Assembly (NCBI GenBank): GCA_963783105.1
Contig: CAWAMI010000007.1
Coordinates: 124,001 to 188,000 of the forward strand
DNA: 64,000 nucleotides
Reading direction: 5' to 3'
From: JAVEDQ01 sp963783105
GTDB lineage: Bacteria; Actinomycetota; Actinomycetes; Frankiales; Frankiaceae
Made by a program: the position numbers and the translations under genes. How positions within the stretch are numbered: position 1 is the first letter of the stretch; each line of letters starts with the position of its first letter. The notes under the pieces are model-generated. The model had not been told where the DNA came from. It did not search any database and worked only from the letters and a program-made list of their open reading frames with translations. Positions 1 through 9,633 of this stretch are shown here, piece after piece.

Positions 1-232
1 CGGACAGGCGCCCGGCGAGGAAGGCGCCGAGGGCGGCGCCGAGCAGCAGGGACGAGGTGATGACGCCCTTGCGGAAGGGGGTGTCCCAGTCGAAGTCGTT
101 GGCGATCAGCGGCAGGGCGCCGCCGATCACGCCGGTGTCGTAGCCGAAGAGGAGTCCGCCGATGCCGGCCAGGACGGCCGCGCGTCGTACGTAGGAATTA
201 CGGCGCGCGGCCCCAGTCGATAGTGCTGTCAC
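1..232 (-). CDS. MFS sugar porter, N-terminal fragment
   Basis: This is the first 77 codons of a transporter whose remainder lies off the left edge. The start is a GTG preceded by a perfect AGGAGG five bases upstream. After a short basic N-terminus the protein enters a first membrane helix carrying GGLLFGYDTGVIGGAL, the hallmark of sugar/inositol symporters of the MFS SP family. A second helix starts near the edge and ends in an AGRLS motif typical of the loop after TM2. The likely role is proton-coupled uptake of a hexose, pentose or polyol across the cytoplasmic membrane. The substrate cannot be read from this part. Confidence 0.88.
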   Translation of the reverse strand, partial: MTALSTGAARRNSYVRRAAVLAGIGGLLFGYDTGVIGGALPLIANDFDWDTPFRKGVITSSLLLGAALGAFLAGRLS

Positions 233-456
233 GGTGGCCTCCTGAGCCGGGCCGGGGGAAGACTGCAGCACGGCATATGCCCGTTTCGACGGATCGATAT
301 GTTTCGCCAGCGCAACGACGTGCGCGGACTGCACGACCGTCGGCAGTCGGCCGTCGCGGGCACGTGCCCGCGGAGCTCAGGAGGGGGCTTCGGCTCTCAC
401 CGGACGGCACGGCTGAGCACTCTGCTCGTGCTCAGGACCGGTGCTCGAGCTGGTGC

Positions 457-585
457 TCAGGTCCAGCTGCTGCCCCAGGCGACGACCGTGGTCGGCTGCT
501 CCGGCTGGGAGACGCTGGCGACGCCGGCTGCTGCCCCGAGAACGGCGGCGAGGGCGACGGCGACAGCGACGAGGCGACGCTTCAC
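457..585 (-). CDS. Small secreted peptide, 42 residues
   Basis: A GTG start lies behind GAAGGAAACCCCAGC and opens a 42-codon frame ending in TGA. The product begins VKRR, continues with a hydrophobic Ala/Val/Leu stretch (about residues 5-21) and could be cut after a small-residue site near 20-24. That would release a peptide of about 18-20 residues ending in WGSSWT. The layout is that of a Sec signal peptide plus a mini-exoprotein. It stands alone between the sugar porter and a tRNA gene. No family is recognised. The evidence is the ribosome site, the signal-peptide pattern and an abrupt stop, so it may be a short exported peptide or a chance frame. Confidence 0.5.
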   Translation of the reverse strand: MKRRLVAVAVALAAVLGAAAGVASVSQPEQPTTVVAWGSSWT

Positions 586-726
586 GCTGGGGTTTCCTTC
601 CGTGGCGGATCGATCTCTCTGTGCGATCAGTCTCGCAGCGCACGCCCCGCAACGGCGGGAGATTGACCGCGGTGTGTCACAACTCGGTCACAAATTACGG
701 TGAGTGCTCAAGGTGCGAGCCGACGG

Positions 727-799
727 CGCGCCCGGCAGGACTCGAACCTGCGACCAAGTGCTTAGAAGGCACCTGCTCTATCCACTGAGCTACGGGCGC
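727..799 (-). tRNA. tRNA-Arg (anticodon TCT)
   Basis: The minus strand folds as a 73-nt cloverleaf. The acceptor stem GCGCCCG pairs with CGGGCGC, the D arm contains AGCTCAGTGGATAGAGC, the anticodon loop is CTTCTAA, and the T arm contains GGTTCGAGTCC. The anticodon TCT decodes AGA and, by wobble, AGG, codons that are rare in such GC-rich genes. CCA is not encoded. No integrase or att-like duplication was seen beside it. Confidence 0.96.
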
Positions 800-842
800 A
801 CGGGTGGATCCGAGCGTAGTCAGTCCCGCTCGACGCGCGCGG

Positions 843-910
843 CCGACCCGGAGGTCGACCGGCAGCCGACCCGGAGGTCAACCGGCAGCCGACCCAAGGT
901 CAACCGGCAG
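843..910. repeat. 23-bp tandem repeat, three copies
   Basis: Three head-to-tail copies of a CCGACCCGGAGGTC(G/A)ACCGGCAG unit occupy 843-865, 866-888 and 889-910, the last one base shorter. The third copy supplies the stop codon of the minus-strand hydrolase. The block lies between that gene and tRNA-Arg. No function is evident; it resembles the other short minisatellites of this window. Confidence 0.8.
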
Positions 911-1877
911 AGGAGGGGCGAGCCCTGTCCGCGGAGGCCGCGCCCTCGGTGGCCAGCCAGTCGAGCACCAGCCCGGCGCTCCACTCGGCGTCCTCGAGCA
1001 TCGGGACGTGGCCGAGGTCGGGGTGCACCTCGAAGCGCCAGTCGGGCCGGCGGCGCGCGGCCCGCTCGCCGGCCGCCAGGGGAACGAGGCGGTCCTTGGC
1101 GCCGAACAGCAACAGTGTCGGCTGCGGAACCGAGGCGATGGTCCGCAGGTAACGCTTGGGGCGGGCGAGGAGCTTGAGCAGGCTGCGGGCGGCGCCGAGG
1201 AACGCCTTCTCCGGCTGCTTATGCCCCCTGCGCTGGGTCACCAGTGCGACCGACTCGCGCTTCACGCCGGCCGGAACGCGGTCCGGGTCGACGCAGCAGA
1301 GCGCGAGCGTCTCGCCGACCAGCTGCTCCGGCGAGAGGGTGCGGTTGCGCTTGCGGAGCATCCGCTCGCCGAGCATCGGCAGGGCGTAGGTGGCGAAGTT
1401 CCTGGCGACCGTCGGGTCGGGGCGGGACAGCCCGGCCGAGGGCAGCGCCGGGTCGACGAGCACCATGCCGACCACCACGTCCGGCGACCTCTGGGCCTCC
1501 AGCAGCGTGATGAGCCCGCCCATGCTGTTGCCCATCAGGACCACCGGGCCGCCCACCACCTCGCGAAGGAAGCGGTCGAGGAGCCGTCGGTTGCTGTGCA
1601 CGTCGGTGCGGCGCCCCTTGGCCTCGGTGAGACCGTGGCCGGCGAGGTCGAGCGCGAGCACGCGGCAGCTGCCGGTCAGCCTCGGCGCGAGGGCGAGCCA
1701 GTTCACCAACGAGCCGCCCAGCCCGTGCACGCAGACCACCACCGGGGCGTCCGCGGGTCCGCCGAAGTCGACATAGCGCACCGGCCCGTCGAGGTCGGCC
1801 CAGCGGTTCTCCGGCAGGAAGAGGCTCGGGCCGGCCGAGGGTCTGCCGTCGGTGCGGTGCTCGCTCTGCGTCGTCAC
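900..1877 (-). CDS. Alpha/beta-fold hydrolase
   Basis: This is a serine hydrolase of the alpha/beta fold, about 325 residues from the GTG chosen here. The oxyanion-loop motif HGLGGS sits near residue 51, the nucleophile elbow GNSMGG near 116-121, an acidic residue in GAKDRLVP follows, and the catalytic His is in DLGHVPML. The frame is open further upstream, but that would run into the divergent SDR gene. GTG codons at 1886, 1883 and 1877 are the realistic starts, and a GGTGGAG sequence overlaps them. Family members include esterases, lipases and haloperoxidase-like enzymes; the substrate is unknown. Its last codons lie in a 23-bp tandem repeat. Confidence 0.85.
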   Translation of the reverse strand: MTTQSEHRTDGRPSAGPSLFLPENRWADLDGPVRYVDFGGPADAPVVVCVHGLGGSLVNWLALAPRLTGSCRVLALDLAGHGLTEAKGRRTDVHSNRRLLDRFLREVVGGPVVLMGNSMGGLITLLEAQRSPDVVVGMVLVDPALPSAGLSRPDPTVARNFATYALPMLGERMLRKRNRTLSPEQLVGETLALCCVDPDRVPAGVKRESVALVTQRRGHKQPEKAFLGAARSLLKLLARPKRYLRTIASVPQPTLLLFGAKDRLVPLAAGERAARRRPDWRFEVHPDLGHVPMLEDAEWSAGLVLDWLATEGAASADRARPSSAG

Positions 1878-1926
1878 CTCCACCACGCTAACGTCCGCGA
1901 GAACAGCGACCGGTGGGAGGGCAAGC

Positions 1927-2685
1927 GTGAGCGATCTGTTCGGCGTCGCCGACAAGGCCGTGCTGGTGACGGGTGGGTCCCGCGGGATCGGACGGATGAT
2001 CGCGACCGGGTTCCGCGAGGCGGGGGCCCGCGTCTACATCAGCAGTCGCAAGGTCGAGGAACTGCAGGCGACGGCCGACGAGATCGGCGCCGTCGCGCTC
2101 CCCGCGGACCTCTCGACGGCCGAGGGGTGCTCGGCGCTCGCGGCCGAGATCGGCGAGCGCGAACCCGCCCTGCACGTGCTGGTCAACAACGCCGGTGCGA
2201 CGTGGGGTGCGCCGCTCGAGGAGTATCCCGAGTCGGCCTGGGACAAGGTGCTGTCCACCAACGTGAAGGGCCTGTTCCTGCTCACGCAGGCGCTGCTCGG
2301 GCGGCTGAAGGCGGCGTCGAGGTCGGAGGACCCCGCCCGCGTCATCAACATCGGCTCCATCGAGGGCTTCGCGGTGCCGTACTGGAACAACTACGCCTAC
2401 CCGGCGTCCAAGGCGGCGGTGCACCAGATGACCCGGCACCTCGCGGCCGACCTCGCGCCGGACGTCACCGTGAACGCGATCGCCCCCGGTCTGTTCCCCA
2501 GCAAGATGACGGCCTTCGCCTTCCAGCCCGGTGCGGAGGAGGAGATCGTCAAGCACATCCCGATGCACCGGGCGGGCCGGCCGAGCGACATGGCGGGGGT
2601 CGCGATGTTCCTCGCCAGCGCCGCCGCCTCGTACGTCACGGGTGCCGTGCTGCCGGTCGACGGGGGTCGCACGCTGCGCGGGTAG
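1927..2685 (+). CDS. SDR-family NAD(P)-dependent oxidoreductase
   Basis: A 252-residue classical short-chain dehydrogenase/reductase. The GTG start follows GGGAGG at good distance. The cofactor loop is TGGSRGIG (15-22), NNAG is at 87-90, the catalytic Ser144 lies in NIGS, and Tyr158/Lys162 lie in the YPASK motif. The C-terminus VTGAVLPVDGG is typical of 3-oxoacyl-ACP-reductase-like members. An SRK sequence after beta2 suggests NADP preference. It is divergent from the hydrolase gene about 50 bp upstream. The reaction is reversible reduction of a ketone or oxidation of an alcohol; the substrate cannot be named. Confidence 0.92.
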   Translation: MSDLFGVADKAVLVTGGSRGIGRMIATGFREAGARVYISSRKVEELQATADEIGAVALPADLSTAEGCSALAAEIGEREPALHVLVNNAGATWGAPLEEYPESAWDKVLSTNVKGLFLLTQALLGRLKAASRSEDPARVINIGSIEGFAVPYWNNYAYPASKAAVHQMTRHLAADLAPDVTVNAIAPGLFPSKMTAFAFQPGAEEEIVKHIPMHRAGRPSDMAGVAMFLASAAASYVTGAVLPVDGGRTLRG

Positions 2686-2820
2686 CGCGCCGCGTCGTGC
2701 CTCGGCTGTGGACAGTCGCGGCCTGTCCACAGATTCCGCCGCGGTCCCCACGCCGGCGTCCCGACGCAGGAACCTCGGGATCGCGACGGCGAGCGGCGCC
2801 GTCCGGCGAAGGGGAGCGCG

Positions 2821-3315
2821 ATGACCATCAACAACCTCGTCCTGATCGGCAACCTGGTCGAAGCGCCGGCGGTCGAAGTGACCACCAGCGGTTCGGCTCG
2901 CGCCAGCTTCCGCCTGGCGAGCACCGAGCGTCGCTTCGACGCCTCGTCCGACTCGTGGCAGGACGGCGAGAGCGTCTTCATCCAGGTGACCTGCTGGCGA
3001 CGGCTGGCGCAGAACGTCGGGAACTCGTTGGACAAGGGGGATCGGGTCATCGTCTCGGGCCGGCTGCGGCAGTGGGTGGCCGAGAAGGACGGCGTGCGCC
3101 GCACGGTGCACGAGATCGAGGCCGACGCCGTGGGTCCCGACCTCCAGCGCACGATGGTCACGGTGGCGCGGCAGCGCAGGGCGGCTCCGATCGACCCGTC
3201 GCCGGGAGACGACGGGTTCCCGGGCGGCGAGCGGCCGGCCCTCGTCCCCGAACCGGACGCGGACGGCGGGGACCTCGACCCCGGCCCGGTGCCCCTGGTG
3301 GAGGCTGCCGTCTGA
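2821..3315 (+). CDS. ssb: Single-stranded DNA-binding protein, paralog
   Basis: A 164-residue protein whose first 110 residues form the OB fold of bacterial SSB: MTINNLVLIGNL at the start, then WQDGESVFIQVTCWRRLAQNV and GDRVIVSGRLRQW. The ATG follows AAGGGGAGCGCG. The tail is acidic and proline-rich but ends in VEAAV, not in the DDDIPF-type tip through which the main SSB recruits repair proteins. It is also not flanked by rpsF/rpsR. It is therefore probably the second actinomycete SSB, used in special settings such as competence, repair or chromosome segregation, and not the essential one. Confidence 0.92.
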   Translation: MTINNLVLIGNLVEAPAVEVTTSGSARASFRLASTERRFDASSDSWQDGESVFIQVTCWRRLAQNVGNSLDKGDRVIVSGRLRQWVAEKDGVRRTVHEIEADAVGPDLQRTMVTVARQRRAAPIDPSPGDDGFPGGERPALVPEPDADGGDLDPGPVPLVEAAV

Positions 3316-3410
3316 CACGGCCCCGTTGGCGCGGGGGACACTAGGCTTCGGTGCGCTCCGTCGCGGGGCGGACGAGACAGCCGGCTGGTGCGGGGAGCGT
3401 GCGGGAGCGC

Positions 3411-5480
3411 ATGGCGGACGTGAGGACGGGTCGTCATCCTGCCTCCGGCACCGCGGGAGCGGGCGACGCGGCAGACGGAGACGCCGGAGACGCCGGAGAC
3501 GCCGGAGGCGCGGTGCCGCCCGCTGCGACGACCACCGGCGCCCGCCGTCGGCTGTCCGGTCCGGCGCTGCTCGTGGCCGTCGTCGCGGGGCTCTCGGCAA
3601 TCGTCGCCGTGCTGCTGAGCGCCTTGCTGTTCCCGCACCTGTCGATCAACAACGACGAGCCGATCTACCGGCTGCAGGCGCAGGCGCTCGCCGCCGGTCA
3701 CCTGTTCCCGCCGGCGGCGTCACCGGCCGACTCCTTCACACCGTGGCTCGGCGTCGTCCGCGACGGCCACTACGTGCTGAAGTACACGCCGGTCGTCCCG
3801 GGGATCCACGGCATCAGCCTGGCGGTGACCGGCGGTTTCGCCGCGGGCCTCGCCCTGCTGGCGGCGGCCGGGGTCGTGGTGACCTATCTGCTCGGCTGCG
3901 AGGTGCTGGCCGACCGGCGGGTGGCGGCCCTCGCCGCCGTGCTGTGGGCCATCTCGCCTCTGACGGTGGTGCAGAGCGGGCTGCTCCTGCCCTACCTGCC
4001 GTTCGTCGTGCTGGCAGAGCTCACGGTGCTCGGGGTGCTGCGCGGGCTCCGGCGGGGCCGCTGGCTGCCGCTGGCCGGCTCCGGCTTCGCTCTCGGGCTG
4101 GCGGTGGCGGCCCGGCCGTACGACACGGTGATGTTCCTGCTGCCGCTGGCGATCTGGCTGGTGTGGACGGAGCGCACGCGCCTGCGCTGGGCCCTGCCGC
4201 GCCTCGCCTCGGGACTGGCGCTGCCGGCCCTCGGGCTGCTCGCCTTCGACAAGGCCGCGACTGGTTCCGCGCTGAAGCTGCCGTTCGCCCTGCTCGAGCC
4301 GGACGACAAGCTCGGCTTCGGCGGCCGCAAGCTCTATCCGTCGGACCCTCCGCACAGCTTCGGGATCCTCGAGGGCCTCAGCGGGGTCGGCGGCCATCTG
4401 TGGCTGCTGGGGATCGGCTGGGCCGCGGGAGGCGTGCTGCTCGCGGTGCTCGCCGTCGTCGCCGTGGTGCGCGGGCGGGTGTCGCGGCCGGCGGCGCTGC
4501 TCGGCGCGGGCGCGCTGCTGCTCGTGGCGTCGTACCTGTTCTTCTGGGGAGCATGGAACGCGGCCGACCTGTGGGGCGGCATCCGCTACGTGGGCCCCTT
4601 CTACTTCATGGCCCTGCTCGTGCCGCTGGTGCTGCTCGGGGCGCAGGGGCTCGCCGACCTCGTCGCCGGGGGCCGTCGCGCCCGGGGAGCCGGCGCCGTG
4701 GTGTCGGTGGCCGGCGTCGCGCTCATCGCCACGACGTTGGCCGGGGCGCTGCCGGCCAACGCCACGATGACCGACCACGATCAGCGCCTGGACGATCTCG
4801 TCACGTCCCAGGGCCGTGCGCTGATCTTCATCCCGACGACTCCGCCGTTCCTGCAGCACCCGTCGGCGGTGATCGACAACGGGCTGCGCCCCGGCGGGCG
4901 GACCGTGTTCGCCCTGACCCGCGGGCCGCAGGACTTCGACGTCGTCGCCGCCGAGCCGGATCGGGCACTGCTGCGTCTGCGCGTGCTCGGCCAGTACAAC
5001 CAGGGTCCGAAGCGGCCCTACGTCGCGTGGCTCGAGCGGCTGCGGCCGGTCCGCGGCCCGCAGGTGCCGCTCTCCCTCGACGCACGCCCGGTGGGTCCGG
5101 CCGTGCCGGGCTACAGGGTGATGTTCACCGTGGGCGACCGACGGCTGTCGTGGCAGCTCGACCCCGCGCAGTACTCGTCGCGGCAGGTCCGGCTCACCGC
5201 GGCCGGTCCCGAACTCGTCGGCCAGGGTCCGCCGCTTGTCGAGACGGGACGGGTGACCGATCGGCAGATCGCGCCCTACGTCGAGTCGGCGCCCCCCGGG
5301 GCGCTCGTGGTGACCCTGCTCGCCCGCCTGCCGAACGGCCGGGAGCGGGTCGTGGAGCAGGACCGCATCGCGTACCGGCCGACGGCGGGTGGGGGAGTGG
5401 AGGCACTCGTGCCGGACGGGCTCGTCGCCCGGCAGGGCCGGGGCGAGCCGCCCGCGCTCCAGCTGGGCCCGGGGCGCTGA
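3411..5480 (+). CDS. Polytopic membrane glycosyltransferase-like protein (GT-C/PMT type)
   Basis: A 689-residue membrane protein. The ATG is preceded by GGGAG; the frame is open to a GTG at 3351, but the stretch between is low-complexity. After a disordered Ala/Gly/Asp N-terminus with GDAGDAGDAGG repeats there are about ten hydrophobic segments up to residue 460, then a soluble region of about 230 residues. The loop after TM1 reads INNDEPIYRLQAQAL, the acidic-pair position of dolichyl-phosphate-mannose mannosyltransferases and ArnT relatives. By analogy it could transfer a sugar from a polyprenyl-phosphate donor outside the membrane. No partner genes adjoin, so donor and acceptor are unknown. 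Confidence 0.72.
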   Translation: MADVRTGRHPASGTAGAGDAADGDAGDAGDAGGAVPPAATTTGARRRLSGPALLVAVVAGLSAIVAVLLSALLFPHLSINNDEPIYRLQAQALAAGHLFPPAASPADSFTPWLGVVRDGHYVLKYTPVVPGIHGISLAVTGGFAAGLALLAAAGVVVTYLLGCEVLADRRVAALAAVLWAISPLTVVQSGLLLPYLPFVVLAELTVLGVLRGLRRGRWLPLAGSGFALGLAVAARPYDTVMFLLPLAIWLVWTERTRLRWALPRLASGLALPALGLLAFDKAATGSALKLPFALLEPDDKLGFGGRKLYPSDPPHSFGILEGLSGVGGHLWLLGIGWAAGGVLLAVLAVVAVVRGRVSRPAALLGAGALLLVASYLFFWGAWNAADLWGGIRYVGPFYFMALLVPLVLLGAQGLADLVAGGRRARGAGAVVSVAGVALIATTLAGALPANATMTDHDQRLDDLVTSQGRALIFIPTTPPFLQHPSAVIDNGLRPGGRTVFALTRGPQDFDVVAAEPDRALLRLRVLGQYNQGPKRPYVAWLERLRPVRGPQVPLSLDARPVGPAVPGYRVMFTVGDRRLSWQLDPAQYSSRQVRLTAAGPELVGQGPPLVETGRVTDRQIAPYVESAPPGALVVTLLARLPNGRERVVEQDRIAYRPTAGGGVEALVPDGLVARQGRGEPPALQLGPGR

Positions 5481-5574
5481 CGCCGGCGCCCTGACCCGGC
5501 GCGCTGAGAGAGGCGCGCTTCCGTCGGTCGCCGCAACCGCGGAGTGCCCGGCGCCAGCCCATAGGCTGGAGGAC

Positions 5575-7257
<1,683 letters not shown>

Positions 7258-7296
7258 GCCTGGCCCCACCGCCGGACACCGCGGTCGGTCGCTCAC

Positions 7297-7458
7297 CGGA
7301 ACCCTGCCCGGAGCGCGACGGAGCCCCGGCTCGGATGCCGGGGCGGGGCTTCCGGGCAGCATTCGGTCGGGCGCTGCCACCGGAACGCTGCCCGGAACGC
7401 TGCCCGGAGCGCGGCGGAGCACCGGGTCGGGCGCGGGTACGGGCTTCCGGGCAGCGTT
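7297..7458. repeat. Two direct repeats, each able to form a hairpin, after ettA
   Basis: Blocks at about 7297-7363 and 7392-7458 are imperfect copies of each other. Each opens with GGAACNCTGCCCGGA and closes with TTCCGGGCAGC, so the ends of each block pair into a long stem. The box CGGAACGCTGCCCGGA is itself doubled at 7381-7410. The block follows the ettA stop by 40 nt, so termination is the simplest role; no T-run follows. Confidence 0.6.
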
Positions 7459-7549
7459 TCCGCCCGCCGCCGATCCACCGACCCTCACGCTGAGAACGGC
7501 CGCCGATTCACCCACCCACCGCCGAAAGGGTGATCGCGGTGTGGGCGGC

Positions 7550-7577
7550 TCAACACCGCCTTCTCCCCGGCCGATGC
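7550..7577 (+). promoter_or_regulatory. Sigma28-like promoter for fliW-csrA-fliA
   Basis: TCAA, 16 bp, GCCGATGC matches the FliA/WhiG pattern (TAAA, 15-16 bp, GCCGATAA). It lies 220 bp before fliW and would give a long leader. A GATTCACCC at 7505-7513 and a GGGTGATC at 7528-7535 form an inverted pair just upstream, the same box found at other flagellar promoters here. The downstream operon encodes the sigma factor itself, which implies positive autoregulation. Confidence 0.5.
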
Positions 7578-7618
7578 TCTGTTCTGGAAGCGCCGAGAGG
7601 CTCGTTTCCGCAGCACAT

Positions 7619-7771
7619 GGGGCATGACTAGTCCTTTCGGGCTATGCCCCGGTCGTTGAAGTAGCCCGTTCGGCCTAGAGGTGACTCGGCCGAAAGATGG
7701 CTCCGACGTGCTATGAAGTCCGGCCGCCCCTTCGGCCGATGTCTGCGCCAGTTGCACGAAAGGTCGTGCAC
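7619..7771 (+). promoter_or_regulatory. Structured 5' leader of the fliW operon
   Basis: Three local hairpins are visible: GGGGCAT pairing with ATGCCCC (7619-7650, with an inner TAGTCC/GGGCTA stem), CGGCCG with CGGCCG (7721-7738), and TGCACGA with TCGTGCA around an AAGG loop (7754-7771). They are followed by the GGAAGGGG ribosome site of fliW. No riboswitch class is recognised. The adjacency to csrA makes an RNA-binding control region plausible. Confidence 0.45.
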
Positions 7772-7797
7772 CGAACGGCGTACTGGAAGGGGCCACA

Positions 7798-8193
7798 GTG
7801 TCGGCCGATATCCCCGAGCTGCACTTCCGGGCAGGGCTGCCCGGCTTCCCCGGCGAGCGTCGCTTCGCCCTGGTGCGCTGGGGCGCCAACGAGGGCCCGT
7901 ACTCGGTGCTCGTCGACCTCGACGACACCGACATCCGTTTTCTCGTCGCGCCGCCGGCGCTGTTCTTCCCGCAGTACGAGGTCGACCTCGACGACCAGAG
8001 CGTCGAGCTGCTCGGCCTGCAGGACGCCGGCGAAGCGCTCGTCCTGATGATCGTCACCCTCGGCGAGAAGCCGGAGGACGCCACCGCGAACCTCCTCGGC
8101 CCCGTCGTCATCAACACCCGGACCCGAGAAGGTCTGCAGGTCGTCCTCCCCGAGACCGGCTGGACCACCAAGGTCCCGCTCCTCGCCGCCTGA
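7798..8193 (+). CDS. fliW: Flagellar assembly factor FliW
   Basis: A 131-residue FliW. It shows the family core FRAGLPGFPGERRFALVRW near the start, the middle GLQDAGEALVLMIVTLGEKPEDATANLLGPVVIN and the C-terminal strand region. FliW binds either CsrA, which it inhibits, or free flagellin. It thereby links flagellin synthesis to export and assembly. The start is GTG with GGAAGGGG before it, a sequence that could itself bind CsrA. csrA follows 59 bp downstream and the sigma28 gene after that, the expected regulatory trio. Confidence 0.95.
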   Translation: MSADIPELHFRAGLPGFPGERRFALVRWGANEGPYSVLVDLDDTDIRFLVAPPALFFPQYEVDLDDQSVELLGLQDAGEALVLMIVTLGEKPEDATANLLGPVVINTRTREGLQVVLPETGWTTKVPLLAA

Positions 8194-8252
8194 TCCAGGC
8201 CCACCCGACCGACTCGCACAGTCCTCGCAGTTCCACGGAAGGAGCACTTCCC

Positions 8253-8624
8253 ATGCTGGTCCTCACTCGCCGCCCCAACCAGTCGATCATGATCGGCGAC
8301 GACATCGTCGTCACGGTCCTCGAGGTCAAGGGCGACCAGATCCGCCTGGGCATCTCGGCCCCGCGCCACGTGCAGGTCTTCCGTGAGGAAGTGCTCGTCG
8401 CTCTGCAGGAGGCCAACCGCTCCGCCGTGCTCGAGCCCGGCGCCGCCCCGGCCGTCCCCGCCTCACCCGGTCGTCCCGGTCCCGGCGGCGGTCGCGCCCT
8501 CCCGGCCACCGGAACCGCCCCCTCGGCGCCGACCCCGGCGGGGCCGGCGGCGGCTCCCCGCCCCCGCGCTGTTCCCCAGCCGCCTGCGTCCGTCCGCTCC
8601 GCCGGCCCGCGCTCCGCGGCCTGA
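8253..8624 (+). CDS. csrA: Carbon storage regulator CsrA with long C-terminal tail
   Basis: The first about 60 residues are a standard CsrA: MLVLTRRPNQSIMIGDDIVV, then QIRLGISAPRHVQVFREEV, including the RNA-contacting N-terminal strand and the LGI...P..V.V.R.E strand. The protein is 123 residues against the usual 60-75. The extra half is a Pro/Ala/Gly/Arg-rich tail with no visible fold. CsrA dimers bind GGA hairpins over ribosome sites and here should repress flagellin translation, antagonised by FliW upstream. Its own leader CCACGGAAGGAGCAC resembles a CsrA site overlapping the ribosome site, so autorepression is likely. Confidence 0.93.
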   Translation: MLVLTRRPNQSIMIGDDIVVTVLEVKGDQIRLGISAPRHVQVFREEVLVALQEANRSAVLEPGAAPAVPASPGRPGPGGGRALPATGTAPSAPTPAGPAAAPRPRAVPQPPASVRSAGPRSAA

Positions 8625-8668
8625 GCCCCGACCTCGTCCTCCTCTCCTTCCTCGAAAGGCCGCTCGCC

Positions 8669-9580
8669 ATGACTGCTCCCGCCGCTCCTGCCCAGACCGC
8701 CCAGACCGTCCGCCTCTCGCAGGCCGAGACCTCCGCGATGATCGAGCGCAACCTCCCGCTCGTGCAGCACGTGCTCTACCAGGTCGCCGCCCACTACCCG
8801 CGCCACGCCGACCGTGAGGAGCTGGCCCAGGCCGCCACCCTCGGCCTCGTCGAGGCGGCGCACCGTTACGACCCGTCGCGCGGCGTCCCGTTCGAGCGCT
8901 GGGCCGCCGTCCGCGTCCGCGGTGCCATCGTCGACGCGGCCCGCGCCCTCGACTTCGCCCCCCGCTCGCTGCGTGCCGCTGCCCGCGAGGTGGAGGAGGC
9001 CCAGAGCACCCTGCTCAACAAGCTCGGCCGCACCCCGACCGCCGCCGAGCTCGCCCACCACATGAACATCAGCGGCCGCGAGCTCGCCGAGCTGCAGGGC
9101 AAGGTGCACCGCGCCCTGGTGCTCTCCCTCGACGCCCCCTGCGGCGAGGAGGACGGCGACCCGCTGACCCTGGCCGACGGCCTCGTCGAGACCAGCGACG
9201 TCGACCCCTCCGCCCAGATCGAGGACCGCGAGCAGGCCGCCTACCTGCGCGACGCCCTCGAGCTGCTGCCGGAGCGGCTCCGCGTCGTCGTCCGCGGCTA
9301 CTTCCTCGAGGGCCGCACCTCCGCCGACCTGGCCGCCGAGCTCGACGTGACCGAGTCCCGCGTCTCGCAGATGCGCTCGGAGGGTCTGGCCCTCATGCGG
9401 GCCGGCCTGCACGCCCAGTTCGACGACTCCCGCGGTGTCGCCGCCAGTCGCGAGAGCAGCCGCGCCGCCCAGCGCAAGGCCGCCTACTCGGCCGCGCTGG
9501 CCACGCACTCCTCCTACGCCGGTCGCCTCAACCGCGCCACCCCGGGCGCGTTCAGCGCGCCGCTGTCCGCGGCGGTCTGA
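8669..9580 (+). CDS. fliA: Flagellar sigma factor, FliA/WhiG (sigma28) type
   Basis: A 303-residue group-3 sigma70-family protein. Region 2 spans about 25-90 (LPLVQHVLYQVAAHYPRHADREELAQAATLGLVEA, with YDPSRGVPFERWAAVRVRGAIVD), region 3 about 105-150 (LGRTPTAAELAHHMNIS), and region 4 about 190-250 (LLPERLRVVVRGYF...LDVTESRVSQ). A 50-residue Ala/Ser-rich tail is extra. The ATG follows CGAAAGG. It is third in the fliW operon and ends at a strong hairpin. It presumably reads the GCCGA-type promoters listed elsewhere in this window. No FlgM-like anti-sigma is recognised nearby. Confidence 0.93.
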   Translation: MTAPAAPAQTAQTVRLSQAETSAMIERNLPLVQHVLYQVAAHYPRHADREELAQAATLGLVEAAHRYDPSRGVPFERWAAVRVRGAIVDAARALDFAPRSLRAAAREVEEAQSTLLNKLGRTPTAAELAHHMNISGRELAELQGKVHRALVLSLDAPCGEEDGDPLTLADGLVETSDVDPSAQIEDREQAAYLRDALELLPERLRVVVRGYFLEGRTSADLAAELDVTESRVSQMRSEGLALMRAGLHAQFDDSRGVAASRESSRAAQRKAAYSAALATHSSYAGRLNRATPGAFSAPLSAAV

Positions 9581-9633
9581 GCAGCCACCCCGAACTCCCG
9601 CGGCGTCCGGCGAGCCGCCGCGGGGACAAGCGA

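Noticed and set aside
727..910. tRNA-Arg plus adjacent repeat as an integration site
   Set aside because: No integrase gene and no copy of the tRNA 3' end were seen in the window; the 23-bp repeat is unrelated to the tRNA sequence.
804..3344. An 846-codon open frame on the plus strand
   Set aside because: It covers the minus-strand hydrolase and plus-strand SDR and SSB genes in other frames, has Arg/Gly-rich composition and shows no family motif. It is a GC-rich shadow.
3342..3347. TAGGCT as a leaderless -10 for the GTG at 3351
   Set aside because: The distance to that GTG is only 3 nt and the following 60 nt look non-coding; the ATG at 3411 has a ribosome site.
7550..7577. Sigma54-type promoters for flagellar genes
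   Set aside because: No GG-N10-GC pattern in suitable places, and actinomycetes are not known to use sigma54 for motility.
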